Source: Bacteroidota bacterium | GTDB lineage: Bacteria; Bacteroidota; Bacteroidia; Bacteroidales; JAAUTT01 | DNA: 64,000 nt | NCBI GenBank assembly: GCA_023429135.1 | Contig: JAEYWD010000086.1 | Span: forward strand, 1 to 64,000 | Direction: 5' to 3' | Shown: positions 34,524 through 43,915 of the stretch, piece by piece | How positions within the stretch are numbered: position 1 is the stretch's first letter | Layout: each line of letters begins with the position of its first letter | Made by a program: the position numbers and the translations under genes | Notes under the pieces: generated by a model | What the model was told of the DNA's origin: nothing | What the model saw: the letters and a program-made list of their open reading frames with translations, nothing else | The model's database searches: none

Positions 34524-36614
34524 CTATTCACATAAGCCAATAGCTAATTTTATAGCCTCCGAAATATTCTTAGCCATTTCAACATCAGTACATAAAAGTT
34601 CAATATCCGATGCAAACGACTGTTGCGTTCCATCTTTATAGAATTTAACCAGTTTCTGTTTGTTTTTGCAACTGAAAATTACAGAGAGATTTGGTCCTGA
34701 AGGCTTAAATTCAACGGCTTGCTTGTTCATGTCGAGCAGGGTGAATTCGTAGACTTCTTCAACAGTTTTACCTTTTTCGTCGGTAGTACTATTGGTAAGG
34801 TTTATTTTGCAGGGATTGTCTTCGGCTACTACAAAATTCTGTTTAATGGATTTGGTTCCGGCATTCAGGTCGCTAATGTTTTGCTTCACAAAGTCAAGCG
34901 CTGCCTGCTTGTTTGCAAATGATTTCGCCTTGGGAGTTGTGTTGGCCGACAAGAACCGCAAAGCAACAGCAATATCTTTTGCCTTTTTTACGTCAAAACA
35001 TATGATAGCGAGCTCGCTAACAAAACTATTTTGGTCTTTCTTTATTTTCTTAATATGCGGTTTTTTACCCGAAGTTATCGAAGTTACTGTTAGGTATTTA
35101 CCTTCAGTTTCAACTTTTACACTATTTACATCCAGCAAATAAGGGTAAAATAAAAAACTTTCCTCGGTAGCAACTCCTTTTGCATCGGTTTTACCGACAG
35201 TATAAGTGCTTGCAAAAGGATCAGCAGTGCTTCCTTCAAACGAATTTTTATATTGATCAGCTCCTACAGTTGCACTTTCAACGTTGCTCTGGATAAATTT
35301 CATGGCCTCTGCAACAGTGTTGAATTTCATGGGTGTTTCCTTAGAACCTTTTATTGCAAAGCTTAATGCAGCTATTACATCACGGGCAGTTTCAATATCA
35401 GGCTGGTATATTTCCAGGTCCTCAACATAGTTTTGCAGGTTGTTATCTTTTGTATAGCGGATGTATTTATTTTTAGAAAGCATCAGAACCGGGATTATTA
35501 CCTTCTTTCCGCTTACTTTAAAAGTAACAGTTGGTTCAGCATCTGTGAGATAAAATTCATACTGATGGGTGATGGTTTTGCCTTTCGAATCAGTTTCATT
35601 AGTCTCGAAGATGCATTTTTCTGCACTTCCGCTGGTAAATTCCATTTTTTGCTGAGGAGGTTTTGAGTCGCCTGCAGCTTCTCCTACATTAGCCTTTACA
35701 AAATCCAATGCAGCCTGAACACTTTTGAATTCGGCAACTTTGGGTTTACTTTTATCGAAAGCAGTATTTAATGCTGCAATTACATTTCGTGCATGCTCTA
35801 TATCGTCCGATCCAATTTCGAGGGTAGAAACGTAATTCTGAAGGTCGGAACCCTTTATATAGCGAATGTATTTGTCGCTGTTTTTGGTTTCAATGGCAAT
35901 ATTCATAGTAGTTCCGCTGATTTTTACTCCAATTTTACTTTTATTCAGATCGGTAATATTCCAGTTATATTTTTCTTCAATGGTACTGCCTTTTGAGTCG
36001 GTCGATTTAACTACCATCTCAAGGAGGTTAGAGTTCTTGCTGTCAAATGTAAACGACTGTTGTTTTGTGCCGGATTTCTCTTTCACCTCACCAATATTGG
36101 TCTGGAGCCAGGTCAAGGCGTCGGTAGCAGAATTCCATGTTTTTTCGTTTGTTTTGATGAGCGGTATTGCCGATTTCAGCAGATCAATTACATTTTGAGC
36201 TACATCCGAACCTAAAACCATCATCTCAACATTATCGGTATAAGCCTCAAACTTCTCATTTTTAAAGTATTTGATAAACTTTTGCTTATTATTCAAATAG
36301 AGGCTAACAAAGAACTTTTTCCCCGACGGTTTTCGCAGAAGAGTGTTTTTATCGATATCGGAAATGTAAAATTCGTAAGCAGATTTGGTCGATTCGCCTT
36401 TTTCGCTTACTGCAGTTGATTCGTAACGGATTTTACCTTTGGCTTCGTCCTGCACCTCGATGGTTTGGTTGTAGGTAGTTTTGTCGATAGTTATTTCACC
36501 CATTTTCCCTTTTAAATCAATCATAATTTGAGATAAATTCTGGGCTTTTATTTCTCCGTGAAAAAATACCGGAGATATTACAAACAAGCTAAAAAAAATT
36601 AAAAATCGTTTCAT
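34524..36614 (-). CDS. Secreted protein of five tandem 135-residue modules, unknown function
   Basis: A 696-residue exported protein (signal peptide MKRFLIFFSLFVISPVFFHGEIKAQ, about residues 1-25). The rest is five copies of one module at about 27-152, 160-286, 295-422, 430-555 and 566-691. The module has a helix (AALDFVKANVGEA), then TDSKGKT-type turns, a strand with (E)YEFxLTD, a 'vSGKxl' strand, (Y)IRYxKD and a final LEI-x-x-x-DIExARdVIaAL helix. The pattern is strong but I recognise no named family; a DUF4468- or StAR-like fold is possible but unproven. Probably a periplasmic or surface binding protein. Single-gene unit, minus strand. Confidence 0.75.
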   Translation of the reverse strand: MKRFLIFFSLFVISPVFFHGEIKAQNLSQIMIDLKGKMGEITIDKTTYNQTIEVQDEAKGKIRYESTAVSEKGESTKSAYEFYISDIDKNTLLRKPSGKKFFVSLYLNNKQKFIKYFKNEKFEAYTDNVEMMVLGSDVAQNVIDLLKSAIPLIKTNEKTWNSATDALTWLQTNIGEVKEKSGTKQQSFTFDSKNSNLLEMVVKSTDSKGSTIEEKYNWNITDLNKSKIGVKISGTTMNIAIETKNSDKYIRYIKGSDLQNYVSTLEIGSDDIEHARNVIAALNTAFDKSKPKVAEFKSVQAALDFVKANVGEAAGDSKPPQQKMEFTSGSAEKCIFETNETDSKGKTITHQYEFYLTDAEPTVTFKVSGKKVIIPVLMLSKNKYIRYTKDNNLQNYVEDLEIYQPDIETARDVIAALSFAIKGSKETPMKFNTVAEAMKFIQSNVESATVGADQYKNSFEGSTADPFASTYTVGKTDAKGVATEESFLFYPYLLDVNSVKVETEGKYLTVTSITSGKKPHIKKIKKDQNSFVSELAIICFDVKKAKDIAVALRFLSANTTPKAKSFANKQAALDFVKQNISDLNAGTKSIKQNFVVAEDNPCKINLTNSTTDEKGKTVEEVYEFTLLDMNKQAVEFKPSGPNLSVIFSCKNKQKLVKFYKDGTQQSFASDIELLCTDVEMAKNISEAIKLAIGLCE

Positions 36615-36832
36615 GTTTCACTTTTTAAACTGTTATAATATGTATAGAAATATGTACAAAAAATGAGGAAAACCAGTTACTACAAGCTTAAACCTGAGGT
36701 CGGCACAGCGTAAGTAAAAATAATACAAAATAGGGGAATTGATAATTTTGATGATATCATTCTTGTATAAATAAGCCAATCTCTGAACTTAAACAATAAT
36801 ATAAATTTACATTTGTAGCATATAAAGCACAT
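36615..36832. other. Divergent intergenic region
   Basis: AT-rich interval between two divergent genes. TACATTTG at 36808-36815 suits the rightward gene as a -7 element. No gene or stable hairpin was seen. Confidence 0.4.
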
Positions 36833-38257
36833 ATGACTGCTTCATCCGGAAACAAAAGTAAAGAAGGCGTTTTGGCACCTTCGAAATTTATACGATCAAA
36901 GGCACGATTACTACCATTGGGGAAATGCTATATAAACGAGAGTTGGTACGATATGGGGAAGGGATCTCTTATTGTTACCCGTAAACATTCGAATGGCAAT
37001 ATAACCTGTGGCTTTTATCTTGTCGATCTTTTTTGCGAAGGAATTAAAGATTCATTCTACTTGCATAATATTTCCGAAAGCGAGTTTGAAACTGTTCTGG
37101 ATGAGATGAGCGAACAGGAAGATCTTCTGGAAATTGAATATCCGTTGGCTCACAATATCATTTATGGCTCACGCGATTTTGCAAGCCTCTATAAATTCAA
37201 ACCCCATAAAAGTTTTCAGTTAAATCAGTATATCCTGGAAGATGAGGAGAAAGATATTGAATTCATAAATATTCCATTTGGAATTGACAATAAACCTGCA
37301 GTTGTTATAAATTCAGCCAACTCAAAGAGTGAAACCATTGATCATTTGAAAAAGCTGGTGGGTGAGGATAACTTTATTGTGATGGATGAGGCCGATTTTG
37401 AACTTGAAGATGCCTTGCTTGAAGGTGATATAGATACTAACGATGTTATAAATGAACAAAAGTTAAATGGACATAGCTATGATGACGATATTGACGATGA
37501 ATCTCTCCTTAGAGACTATGAAAATTATTCGGAAACAGAGCTTTTGAAAGAAGTTGAAGAATTGGACGAAAGAGATGCAGCAGATGCAATTGGCCCTATT
37601 CATGAGTTATTCTTAAGACTCCAGGATATGGACAAATTTGAAGCTCTGTACGAAAAACATTCACTGGTGTTTGATGAAATTACCGTTGTAAACGATTTCC
37701 ATTATCCCGGACTTAACTATTTACCCGACGACCAGTTAGGGCATTTTTATGAACTGGGCGAGCTAACCGAAAAGAGTCCTGAGGATGCCATTATAGAAAT
37801 ACGAAAGAAGATAGATGAGTTTCCGCATCCTGTATATGAGCACTTGATGGTAAGTGCTTACGGATATCTGGGAATGCACAAGGAAGCTACCGATTTGCTT
37901 AAAAAAGCAATGGACAAATACTCGAACGATTTTATGCTGAGAGTTGGCTATGGCTTTATTTTGCTTATGAATGAGCAATATGATACGCTGAAGATGTTTA
38001 TGTCGGGTTTTGATTTACGAAAAATTATGCCCGATCGTAAAATATTTCATATTCTGGAAATAGGCCGGTTTCTTTGTCTGGTTTGCAGTTATTATGCTTT
38101 AACAAACCAATTGTTAATGGCTACTGTCTATCAGAAAATACTCGACGATTTTCAGGATATTCCCGAAGGAACTTACTACCAAAAGCTTACCACATTTAAG
38201 ATACTTTGCCCTCTGCAATGGGAATATATTGAGGAAAACTATAAAAAACTGAAATAA
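36833..38257 (+). CDS. Hypothetical protein with acidic middle and TPR-like C-terminal half
   Basis: A 474-residue cytoplasmic protein (no signal peptide or membrane helices). N-terminal part (about 20-135) is a compact alpha/beta segment with ARLLPLGKCYINESWYDMGKGSLIVTRKHSNGNITCGFYLVDLFCEG. An acidic stretch follows (about 190-245, EDALLEGDIDTNDV, DDDIDDESLLRD). The C-terminal half (about 250-474) is helical with TPR-like pairs (KSPEDAIIEIRKKIDEFPHPVYEHLMVSAYGYLGMHKEATDLLKKAMDKY). I do not recognise the family; a protein-protein interaction role is likely. It is a single gene ended by a strong bidirectional terminator. Confidence 0.65.
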   Translation: MTASSGNKSKEGVLAPSKFIRSKARLLPLGKCYINESWYDMGKGSLIVTRKHSNGNITCGFYLVDLFCEGIKDSFYLHNISESEFETVLDEMSEQEDLLEIEYPLAHNIIYGSRDFASLYKFKPHKSFQLNQYILEDEEKDIEFINIPFGIDNKPAVVINSANSKSETIDHLKKLVGEDNFIVMDEADFELEDALLEGDIDTNDVINEQKLNGHSYDDDIDDESLLRDYENYSETELLKEVEELDERDAADAIGPIHELFLRLQDMDKFEALYEKHSLVFDEITVVNDFHYPGLNYLPDDQLGHFYELGELTEKSPEDAIIEIRKKIDEFPHPVYEHLMVSAYGYLGMHKEATDLLKKAMDKYSNDFMLRVGYGFILLMNEQYDTLKMFMSGFDLRKIMPDRKIFHILEIGRFLCLVCSYYALTNQLLMATVYQKILDDFQDIPEGTYYQKLTTFKILCPLQWEYIEENYKKLK

Positions 38258-38274
38258 ATTAAGCTGTCTTCGAT

Positions 38275-38329
38275 AGTATAAAAAGAAACATCCGCTATCT
38301 AAAGGATGGCGGATGTTTCTTTTTATACT
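38275..38329. terminator. Bidirectional terminator, 21-bp stem
   Basis: Arms 38275-38295 (AGTATAAAAAGAAACATCCGC) and 38309-38329 are exact reverse complements with a 13-base loop. The A/T-rich outer part supplies U-runs on both strands. It lies between the hypothetical gene (plus) and pntB (minus), suiting both. Confidence 0.85.
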
Positions 38330-38353
38330 TAAAGCTGTAAAATTGCTTCTGTT

Positions 38354-39766
38354 TTAAAGATTTTTCACATCCGTTAAAAGTTTCTGGAGACTGGCTTTTG
38401 CATCGCCAAACAACATACGGGTTTTGTCGTTGAAGAACAACATATTTTCTATGGCGGCATAACCTTTACCCATACCTCGTTTCATTACAATAATATTTTT
38501 GGCAAGATGCGCCTTGATGATTGGCATTCCGTAAATAGGGCTCGAAGGATCGTTTTCGGCAGCAGGGTTAACAACGTCGTTGGCTCCTATAATGATCACA
38601 ACATCGGTTTGTGCCAGTTCGGAATTAATTTCGTCCATCTCTACCAGTTTATCGTACGAAACATCCGCTTCGGCAAGAAGAACGTTCATGTGGCCTGGCA
38701 TACGTCCCGCAACCGGATGTATGGCATATTTTACACTCACTCCTTTTTCTTCCAGAAGTTCTTCCAGCTCATGGCATAAATGCTGAGCCTGAGCTACAGC
38801 AAGACCATAACCGGGCACAATAACAATTTTCTGCGAATAGCCAAGCAACACGCTGGTATCGCTCATGCTAATTTCCTTAATTGTACCTTCCTCCTGACTG
38901 ACAGCTTCTCCACCACCGCCAAATACACCCACAATTACGTTAAGCAGGGAGCGATTCATGGCTTTACACATCAGAACGGTAAGTATCGTACCGGCTGAAC
39001 CAACCAAAATACCACCAGTTAACATAGCCTGGTTTTGATATAAGAAACCACCTGTTGCCGCAGCAACTCCGGTAAATGAGTTCAGGAGCGAAATAACAAC
39101 TGGCATATCAGCACCGCCAATTGGCATTACAAACAATACTCCGTAAAGAAGTGCAATGGCCATCAGAATGTAAACAAATATCATTGCATCCGCAGGAGGT
39201 ATGCTGCCCATTGACATGATAAACCCGATAAATCCTATGATAACCAACAACATTGCGATGTTTACATAGCGCAACGATTTGATACGTAAATCGCCTATGT
39301 TTCCGTTTAGTTTACCAAAAGCAATCATGCTTCCCGAGAAGGAAACACTACCTATTACAAGGCCAAGCAGAATATTAAGCACTTCGCCCGAGAACATCCG
39401 GGCGTACATACCATCGTGGGCAACATGCGGAAATTCCATTACGGATATCAATGCGGCGCAGGCCCCACCCATACCGTTAAAGAGCGAAACGAGCTGCGGC
39501 ATGGCAGTCATTTTCACTTTTTTGGCAACCATCCAACCAATAACAGTTCCAATAGCTAAAGCCAAAAGGATGAGCGGAATGTTTCCAATGGCTTCTCCAT
39601 CTTTTTTATGAAACAGGATGGTAAACAAGATGGCCATTCCCATGCCAACAGCCGCGAGAATATTTCCACGGCGGGCGCTTTCGGGGTGGCTGAGCATCTT
39701 GAGCCCGACAATAAAAAATACTGAAGCCAGTATGTAACTAATTTCGAGGATATAAGAACCTATCAT
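38354..39766 (-). CDS. pntB: Proton-translocating NAD(P) transhydrogenase subunit beta
   Basis: A 470-residue subunit of the inner-membrane transhydrogenase that couples proton entry to hydride transfer from NADH to NADP+. The N-terminal 280 residues are transmembrane (about nine helices; SYILEISYILASVFFIVGLKML onward). The C-terminal 180 residues are the NADP-binding domain III, with IVIVPGYGLAVAQAQH, HPVAGRMPGHMNVLLAEA and VIIIGANDVVNPAAENDPSSPIYGMP, the last two being the NADP-binding signatures. Last gene of the three-gene pnt operon; 99 bases separate it from the small subunit gene. Confidence 0.96.
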   Translation of the reverse strand: MIGSYILEISYILASVFFIVGLKMLSHPESARRGNILAAVGMGMAILFTILFHKKDGEAIGNIPLILLALAIGTVIGWMVAKKVKMTAMPQLVSLFNGMGGACAALISVMEFPHVAHDGMYARMFSGEVLNILLGLVIGSVSFSGSMIAFGKLNGNIGDLRIKSLRYVNIAMLLVIIGFIGFIMSMGSIPPADAMIFVYILMAIALLYGVLFVMPIGGADMPVVISLLNSFTGVAAATGGFLYQNQAMLTGGILVGSAGTILTVLMCKAMNRSLLNVIVGVFGGGGEAVSQEEGTIKEISMSDTSVLLGYSQKIVIVPGYGLAVAQAQHLCHELEELLEEKGVSVKYAIHPVAGRMPGHMNVLLAEADVSYDKLVEMDEINSELAQTDVVIIIGANDVVNPAAENDPSSPIYGMPIIKAHLAKNIIVMKRGMGKGYAAIENMLFFNDKTRMLFGDAKASLQKLLTDVKNL

Positions 39767-39865
39767 AATTTTAATATTTTAGGATGTCAGGCTATAGGAT
39801 GAGGCTGTAGAGGTGTAATGCGTTCCCCTAAAATCTTATTTGTCTCTAAATGCCTAACAACTATT

Positions 39866-40174
39866 TTATTGTTTCTTTTTCTTTTTAAACATCTCAAGCA
39901 TGCGGTCGGTAACAACAAAGCCACCGACAACGTTCAGCGTTCCCAGAATCACTGCCAGAAATCCAAGAATTATTGGAAGAGTTGTCTGTGCGTGACCCAT
40001 CACAATGATCGCTCCAATGATAACCACACCGTGGATTGCATTGGCGCCCGACATAAGCGGGGTGTGCAGTACCGCCGGAACATGCGATATTACTTCGATA
40101 CCTAAAAATATCGAAAGAATAATAGCAAATATCGGTTCGCGGTATTCGTAAATAAATGCAAGTATATTTTCCAT
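39866..40174 (-). CDS. pntAB: NAD(P) transhydrogenase subunit alpha, membrane part
   Basis: A 102-residue polypeptide with three to four transmembrane helices (FIYEYREPIFAIILSIFLGIEVISHVP; ANAIHGVVIIGAIIVMG; LPIILGFLAVILGTLNVVGGFVVTDRML), equivalent to the membrane tail of a fused PntA. The ending (TDRMLEMFKKKKK) is the family pattern. With the separate alpha-1 gene upstream this gives the split alpha1/alpha2/beta layout known from Rhodospirillum-type enzymes. Separated by 1 base from alpha-1. Confidence 0.95.
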   Translation of the reverse strand: MENILAFIYEYREPIFAIILSIFLGIEVISHVPAVLHTPLMSGANAIHGVVIIGAIIVMGHAQTTLPIILGFLAVILGTLNVVGGFVVTDRMLEMFKKKKKQ

Positions 40175-40175
40175 A

Positions 40176-41303
40176 TTACAGATTTAGCGCTTGTTTTATC
40201 CGATCGTTAAATAACTGACCTTCATGGGTCAGGCAGGTACCTTTAATGATATCGTCGTTGAAGTCGAGGTTAAGGTTTCCTTCTTTTCCAATGAACAACT
40301 TCATAAAATTCAGCAGGTTGTTACCAAACATTTTGCTGGCATCGAAAGGCATATCCGAAGGATAGTCGGACTTCCCGATGATGGTTACCTGATTATATAC
40401 AATCGATTGTTCATTCTTGGTAAGTTCACAGTTTCCACCTGTAGAAGCAGCAAGGTCAACAATAACAGATCCTGCAGTCATTGCTTCAACGGTTTCTCTG
40501 GTAATCAGCACGGGAGCTTTTTTGCCGGGAATCTGGGCAGTGGTAATAATTACGTTTGCTTTCGAGGCGTGGTCGTGAATTAACTGACGCTGCTTCTGTT
40601 TGAACTCTTCGGTTTGCTCAACAGCATAACCACCAGCAGCTTTGTCTTCACGGGCTCCTGCTACTTCGATAAATTTCGCTCCCAAACTTTGAACCTCTTC
40701 TTTTACAGCCGACCGCACATCGAAAACTTCTACTACTCCACCAAGTTTACGGGCTGTGGCAACGGCCTGAAGCCCTGCTACCCCGGCACCCAGAATAAGT
40801 ACTTTTGCAGGTTTAATAGTTCCTGCTGCTGTCATAAACATGGGGAAGAATTTTGGCAAATGAAGTGCTGCATCCAGTACGGCTTTATATCCCGAAACAG
40901 TTGCCTGCGATGAAAGAATATCCATCGCCTGGGCTCTCGTTGTACGGGGTACCATATCCATACTAAATGAGGTGATTTGCTTCTTGAGCATATGCTCTAC
41001 CAACTCTTTGTTCGAGAAAGGATTAAATACCGAAATCAGAATCTTGTTCTGCCCCAGTGTATTAATCTCATCGACTGTGAATGGGGAAATCCTCAACAAA
41101 ACATCGGCTTGCCGAATCAGATCGGCTTTATCAGTTACAACAGCACCACTGCCTTCGTAACTTTTATTGTCAGCGTATGCATTTTTGCCTGCTTCGTTTT
41201 CAATCAAAACAGTCACCTGCAGTTTTTTAAGTGCTGCTACTGTTTCTGGCAAAAAGGATACTCTGTTCTCAGGAACTGGTTCCTTAAGTATACCAACAAC
41301 CAT
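40176..41303 (-). CDS. pntAA: NAD(P) transhydrogenase subunit alpha, NAD-binding part
   Basis: A 375-residue soluble dI subunit that binds NAD(H) and presents hydride to the PntB domain. N-terminal alanine-dehydrogenase-like region (VGILKEPVPENRVSFLPETV), then the Rossmann domain with AKVLILGAGVAGLQAVATARKLGG (about 165-188), VEVFDVRSAVKEEVQSLGAKFIEV and DLAASTGGNCELTK. It lacks the C-terminal membrane helices, which are encoded by the next gene. First gene of the operon. The 104-base upstream interval has no clear -7 element. Confidence 0.95.
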   Translation of the reverse strand: MVVGILKEPVPENRVSFLPETVAALKKLQVTVLIENEAGKNAYADNKSYEGSGAVVTDKADLIRQADVLLRISPFTVDEINTLGQNKILISVFNPFSNKELVEHMLKKQITSFSMDMVPRTTRAQAMDILSSQATVSGYKAVLDAALHLPKFFPMFMTAAGTIKPAKVLILGAGVAGLQAVATARKLGGVVEVFDVRSAVKEEVQSLGAKFIEVAGAREDKAAGGYAVEQTEEFKQKQRQLIHDHASKANVIITTAQIPGKKAPVLITRETVEAMTAGSVIVDLAASTGGNCELTKNEQSIVYNQVTIIGKSDYPSDMPFDASKMFGNNLLNFMKLFIGKEGNLNLDFNDDIIKGTCLTHEGQLFNDRIKQALNL

Positions 41304-41407
41304 AAAAGATTATCTTTTTTAATTAAAACTACTAAGATAAAGAATTTAACTTAAGAAAGGTTCAGAATTATTATACATTAATTATTAAACAATTATAAAT
41401 GTATGTG

Positions 41408-43672
41408 TTAACCAATATAACGTGAGATTTTATCAAACAACTCTGACTTTTTTATAGGCTTGGTAACATAATCGTCGAAACCTTTTGTTGTAAGTTGACT
41501 GGTTTCAATAATTAAAGCATGAGCGGTCTGGGCAATTACCGGTAATTCAGGGCGAATGGTTTTAATAATTTTAGTGGCCTCCCATCCATTCATTTCAGGC
41601 ATTTTTAGATCCATTAGTACCAGATCAATATTAGGATTTTCCTTCACGGATTTTACCGCTTCGTTTCCATTCCGGGCCCATAGAATAAAGGTATTTGTTT
41701 TGCTGAAAAGCTCTTTGAAGTAATATAGATTGTTGTCGTCGTCTTCACAAATAAGTATAACATGATTATCAAAACTTAATTTTTCTGTCTCTTTCTCAGA
41801 AGGTGTTTCTGATGTTTTTTTAAAAGGGACAGTAAAATAGAAAGTACTTCCAATACTGGGTTCCGAATGTAACCAAATATTACCTCCCATCAGTTTTACA
41901 AAGGAGCGCGATAAAGTGAGGCCTATCCCGAGGCCTCTGTAAAGGGTTAAATCAGGGTGATCTACTCTCCAGAATCTTTCAAAAATGTCTTCGTGATATT
42001 TTGGATCGATGCCAATTCCGGTGTCCTTAACATAAAACTCCAGAAAGTCGTTTCCTTCAGAATAACCAACTTCAACCAAACCCCTTTCGGTAAATTTCAA
42101 GGCGTTCGAAACGAGGTTGGTTAGTATTTGGCGAAGTTTCACCTCGTCAGTGTAAATTTGATAATTTTGATGAACGGGAAGGTTCTTTTTAAGCTCTACT
42201 TTCGAATTAGCATCCATCCCAACACTAAATGAGGCGCAAATTTCCCCGATAGTTCTGTTTACATTTACATTGCTGTAATGCAGATTTACCTGGTTTGTAT
42301 CTATCATCGACATTTCAATAATGTCGTTAATTATTGATAAAAGCTGGGAACTGCTTGAACGGATAATAGAAACATATTCCTCAAGTTTTTTGTCGGGATA
42401 ATTGCTAACGAGCAGATCAGAAAACCCAACAATAGCATTCATTGGAGTTCTTATTTCGTGCGACAGATTCGAAAGAAATGCTGTTTTTAATTGATTTGAT
42501 TTCTCGGCTAATTGCAGCGCTCCTTCAAGTTCAATGCTTTTTTTCCTGATTTCCTGCAGAAAAGCTTGTTCTTTTTTACGGATTTGTTTCTCCTTGCCGA
42601 ATAGTTTTAAAAGAATCACAATAACAATCAGCATTAAAAAGAAAATAACCGAAATAAAAATAAACAGTTGAAGGTTCTCCTGAATGAATGAAATAGGAGA
42701 GTTAATAACAATGGATTTGTTCGGAAGTTTGGATTGGGAAATCCCGAATTTTTTCATTACTTTCTTGTCGAAAATAAATTCGGAAGGCCCTGATATTACA
42801 GGGATATCAGACACCTTAGTTCCTTGCATGATCTTAATGGCAATTCTTCCGGCAAGTTCCCCATGAGTAATGGCACGAACTATTTTCCCGCCTACAATTC
42901 CTTTATTCAGATAAAAATCCCATGTGCCGTAAATGGGAACGTGGCAACCCGGTTTTAATTGGTCAAGAATAATATCGTAAGAAATCTGATTGCCTTCCTT
43001 GTCGATATTAAAGGTAGTAAGCAGAACAACTTCTCCCTTTTGCAAGGTGGCCAGTTTTTGTTTGAGCTCAGAAAACGTGTAATCAGTTAAAAATTCATAC
43101 CTAAGATTGGGGAAGGTTTTTGCAATTATTTCCTTACTCTTTTTGCTGATAATGTTACCGGTAATTGACCGGTCGATCACAAAATAGAGCTTTCTGTACT
43201 GCGGATGTAAAGATAATATGGTTTGTATATTGGACTGAATATCTATATCTTCCATTATACCTGTAAAATTCACAGGTATTTTATCGACATAATTGAGCCC
43301 GCAAAAGACAACCGGAGGTTTGCCAACGAGAGAGTCATGAAATTCAGTTAAAAAATTAAATGCTGCATTATCCGTCGAAACAACCAAATCGAATCGAATT
43401 GCTTTATATTTTGACAGGAAAAAGCTTGCAAAGTTTTTGAAGTATTGGGGCGACTCAAAGTGTTTGGTGTCCAGGTATTCTATCCGGAAATCAACTTCTG
43501 TGACCGAATCCGATGAAATTGTTTTAATAATAGAATTATTTAATTCATCGGTCCATAATAGTCCTTCGTTATAGGAGTGAAGAATCAGGATAGTTTTATT
43601 TTCGCTATAGGCAAAAGCTTGTAAGTTATTTGCAATTGCAAAAATCAGAAAGAAGATAATTCTGTAAACCAT
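41408..43672 (-). CDS. Hybrid sensor histidine kinase with ABC substrate-binding-like sensor
   Basis: About 754 residues from ATG 43672, which begins a signal sequence (MVYRIIFFLIFAIANNLQAFA); a TTG at 43708 adds 12 residues and is less likely. In the longer numbering, residues about 37-335 form a periplasmic ABC_sub_bind-type domain (TILILHSYNEGLLWTDEL; PPVVFCGLNYVDK; GKIVRAITHGELAGRIA). A membrane helix spans 347-370. A coiled coil leads to HisKA (H417 in SNLSHEIRTPMN), HATPase (NALKFTERG; GIGIDP; GLGIGLTLS) and a C-terminal receiver with D700 (LVLMDLKMPEMNGWEA). It would relay a small-molecule signal, possibly through an unlinked Hpt protein or regulator. Solitary gene. Confidence 0.87.
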   Translation of the reverse strand: MVYRIIFFLIFAIANNLQAFAYSENKTILILHSYNEGLLWTDELNNSIIKTISSDSVTEVDFRIEYLDTKHFESPQYFKNFASFFLSKYKAIRFDLVVSTDNAAFNFLTEFHDSLVGKPPVVFCGLNYVDKIPVNFTGIMEDIDIQSNIQTILSLHPQYRKLYFVIDRSITGNIISKKSKEIIAKTFPNLRYEFLTDYTFSELKQKLATLQKGEVVLLTTFNIDKEGNQISYDIILDQLKPGCHVPIYGTWDFYLNKGIVGGKIVRAITHGELAGRIAIKIMQGTKVSDIPVISGPSEFIFDKKVMKKFGISQSKLPNKSIVINSPISFIQENLQLFIFISVIFFLMLIVIVILLKLFGKEKQIRKKEQAFLQEIRKKSIELEGALQLAEKSNQLKTAFLSNLSHEIRTPMNAIVGFSDLLVSNYPDKKLEEYVSIIRSSSSQLLSIINDIIEMSMIDTNQVNLHYSNVNVNRTIGEICASFSVGMDANSKVELKKNLPVHQNYQIYTDEVKLRQILTNLVSNALKFTERGLVEVGYSEGNDFLEFYVKDTGIGIDPKYHEDIFERFWRVDHPDLTLYRGLGIGLTLSRSFVKLMGGNIWLHSEPSIGSTFYFTVPFKKTSETPSEKETEKLSFDNHVILICEDDDNNLYYFKELFSKTNTFILWARNGNEAVKSVKENPNIDLVLMDLKMPEMNGWEATKIIKTIRPELPVIAQTAHALIIETSQLTTKGFDDYVTKPIKKSELFDKISRYIG

Positions 43673-43862
43673 ATTTTTTGATAGGCTTATTCCGTTACTA
43701 CAGTTCAATTACTCTGGAACGATCTTAAAATTAGCTTTTTTTTATGAACAATTGAATTACTTCCCTGAAATTTAGATTAATCCTTGAATATTTTACATGA
43801 AAGCATTTAATGTCGGCAGATCAATATGGCATATTACTTTTGTCGGCCAGGCAACTTTAGCG

Positions 43863-43892
43863 TTGCTATGTAAAAGAAAGCGCATAACTTTG
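43863..43892 (+). promoter_or_regulatory. Promoter of rlmN (-33 TTG, -7 TAACTTTG)
   Basis: TTG at 43863-43865 and TAACTTTG at 43885-43892 with a 19-base spacer match the Bacteroidota promoter. GGAGGG at 43907-43912, just before the TTG start, is a Shine-Dalgarno-like sequence, unusual in a phylum that mostly lacks them. Confidence 0.6.
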
Positions 43893-43915
43893 CAACGATT
43901 TTAACCGGAGGGAAA

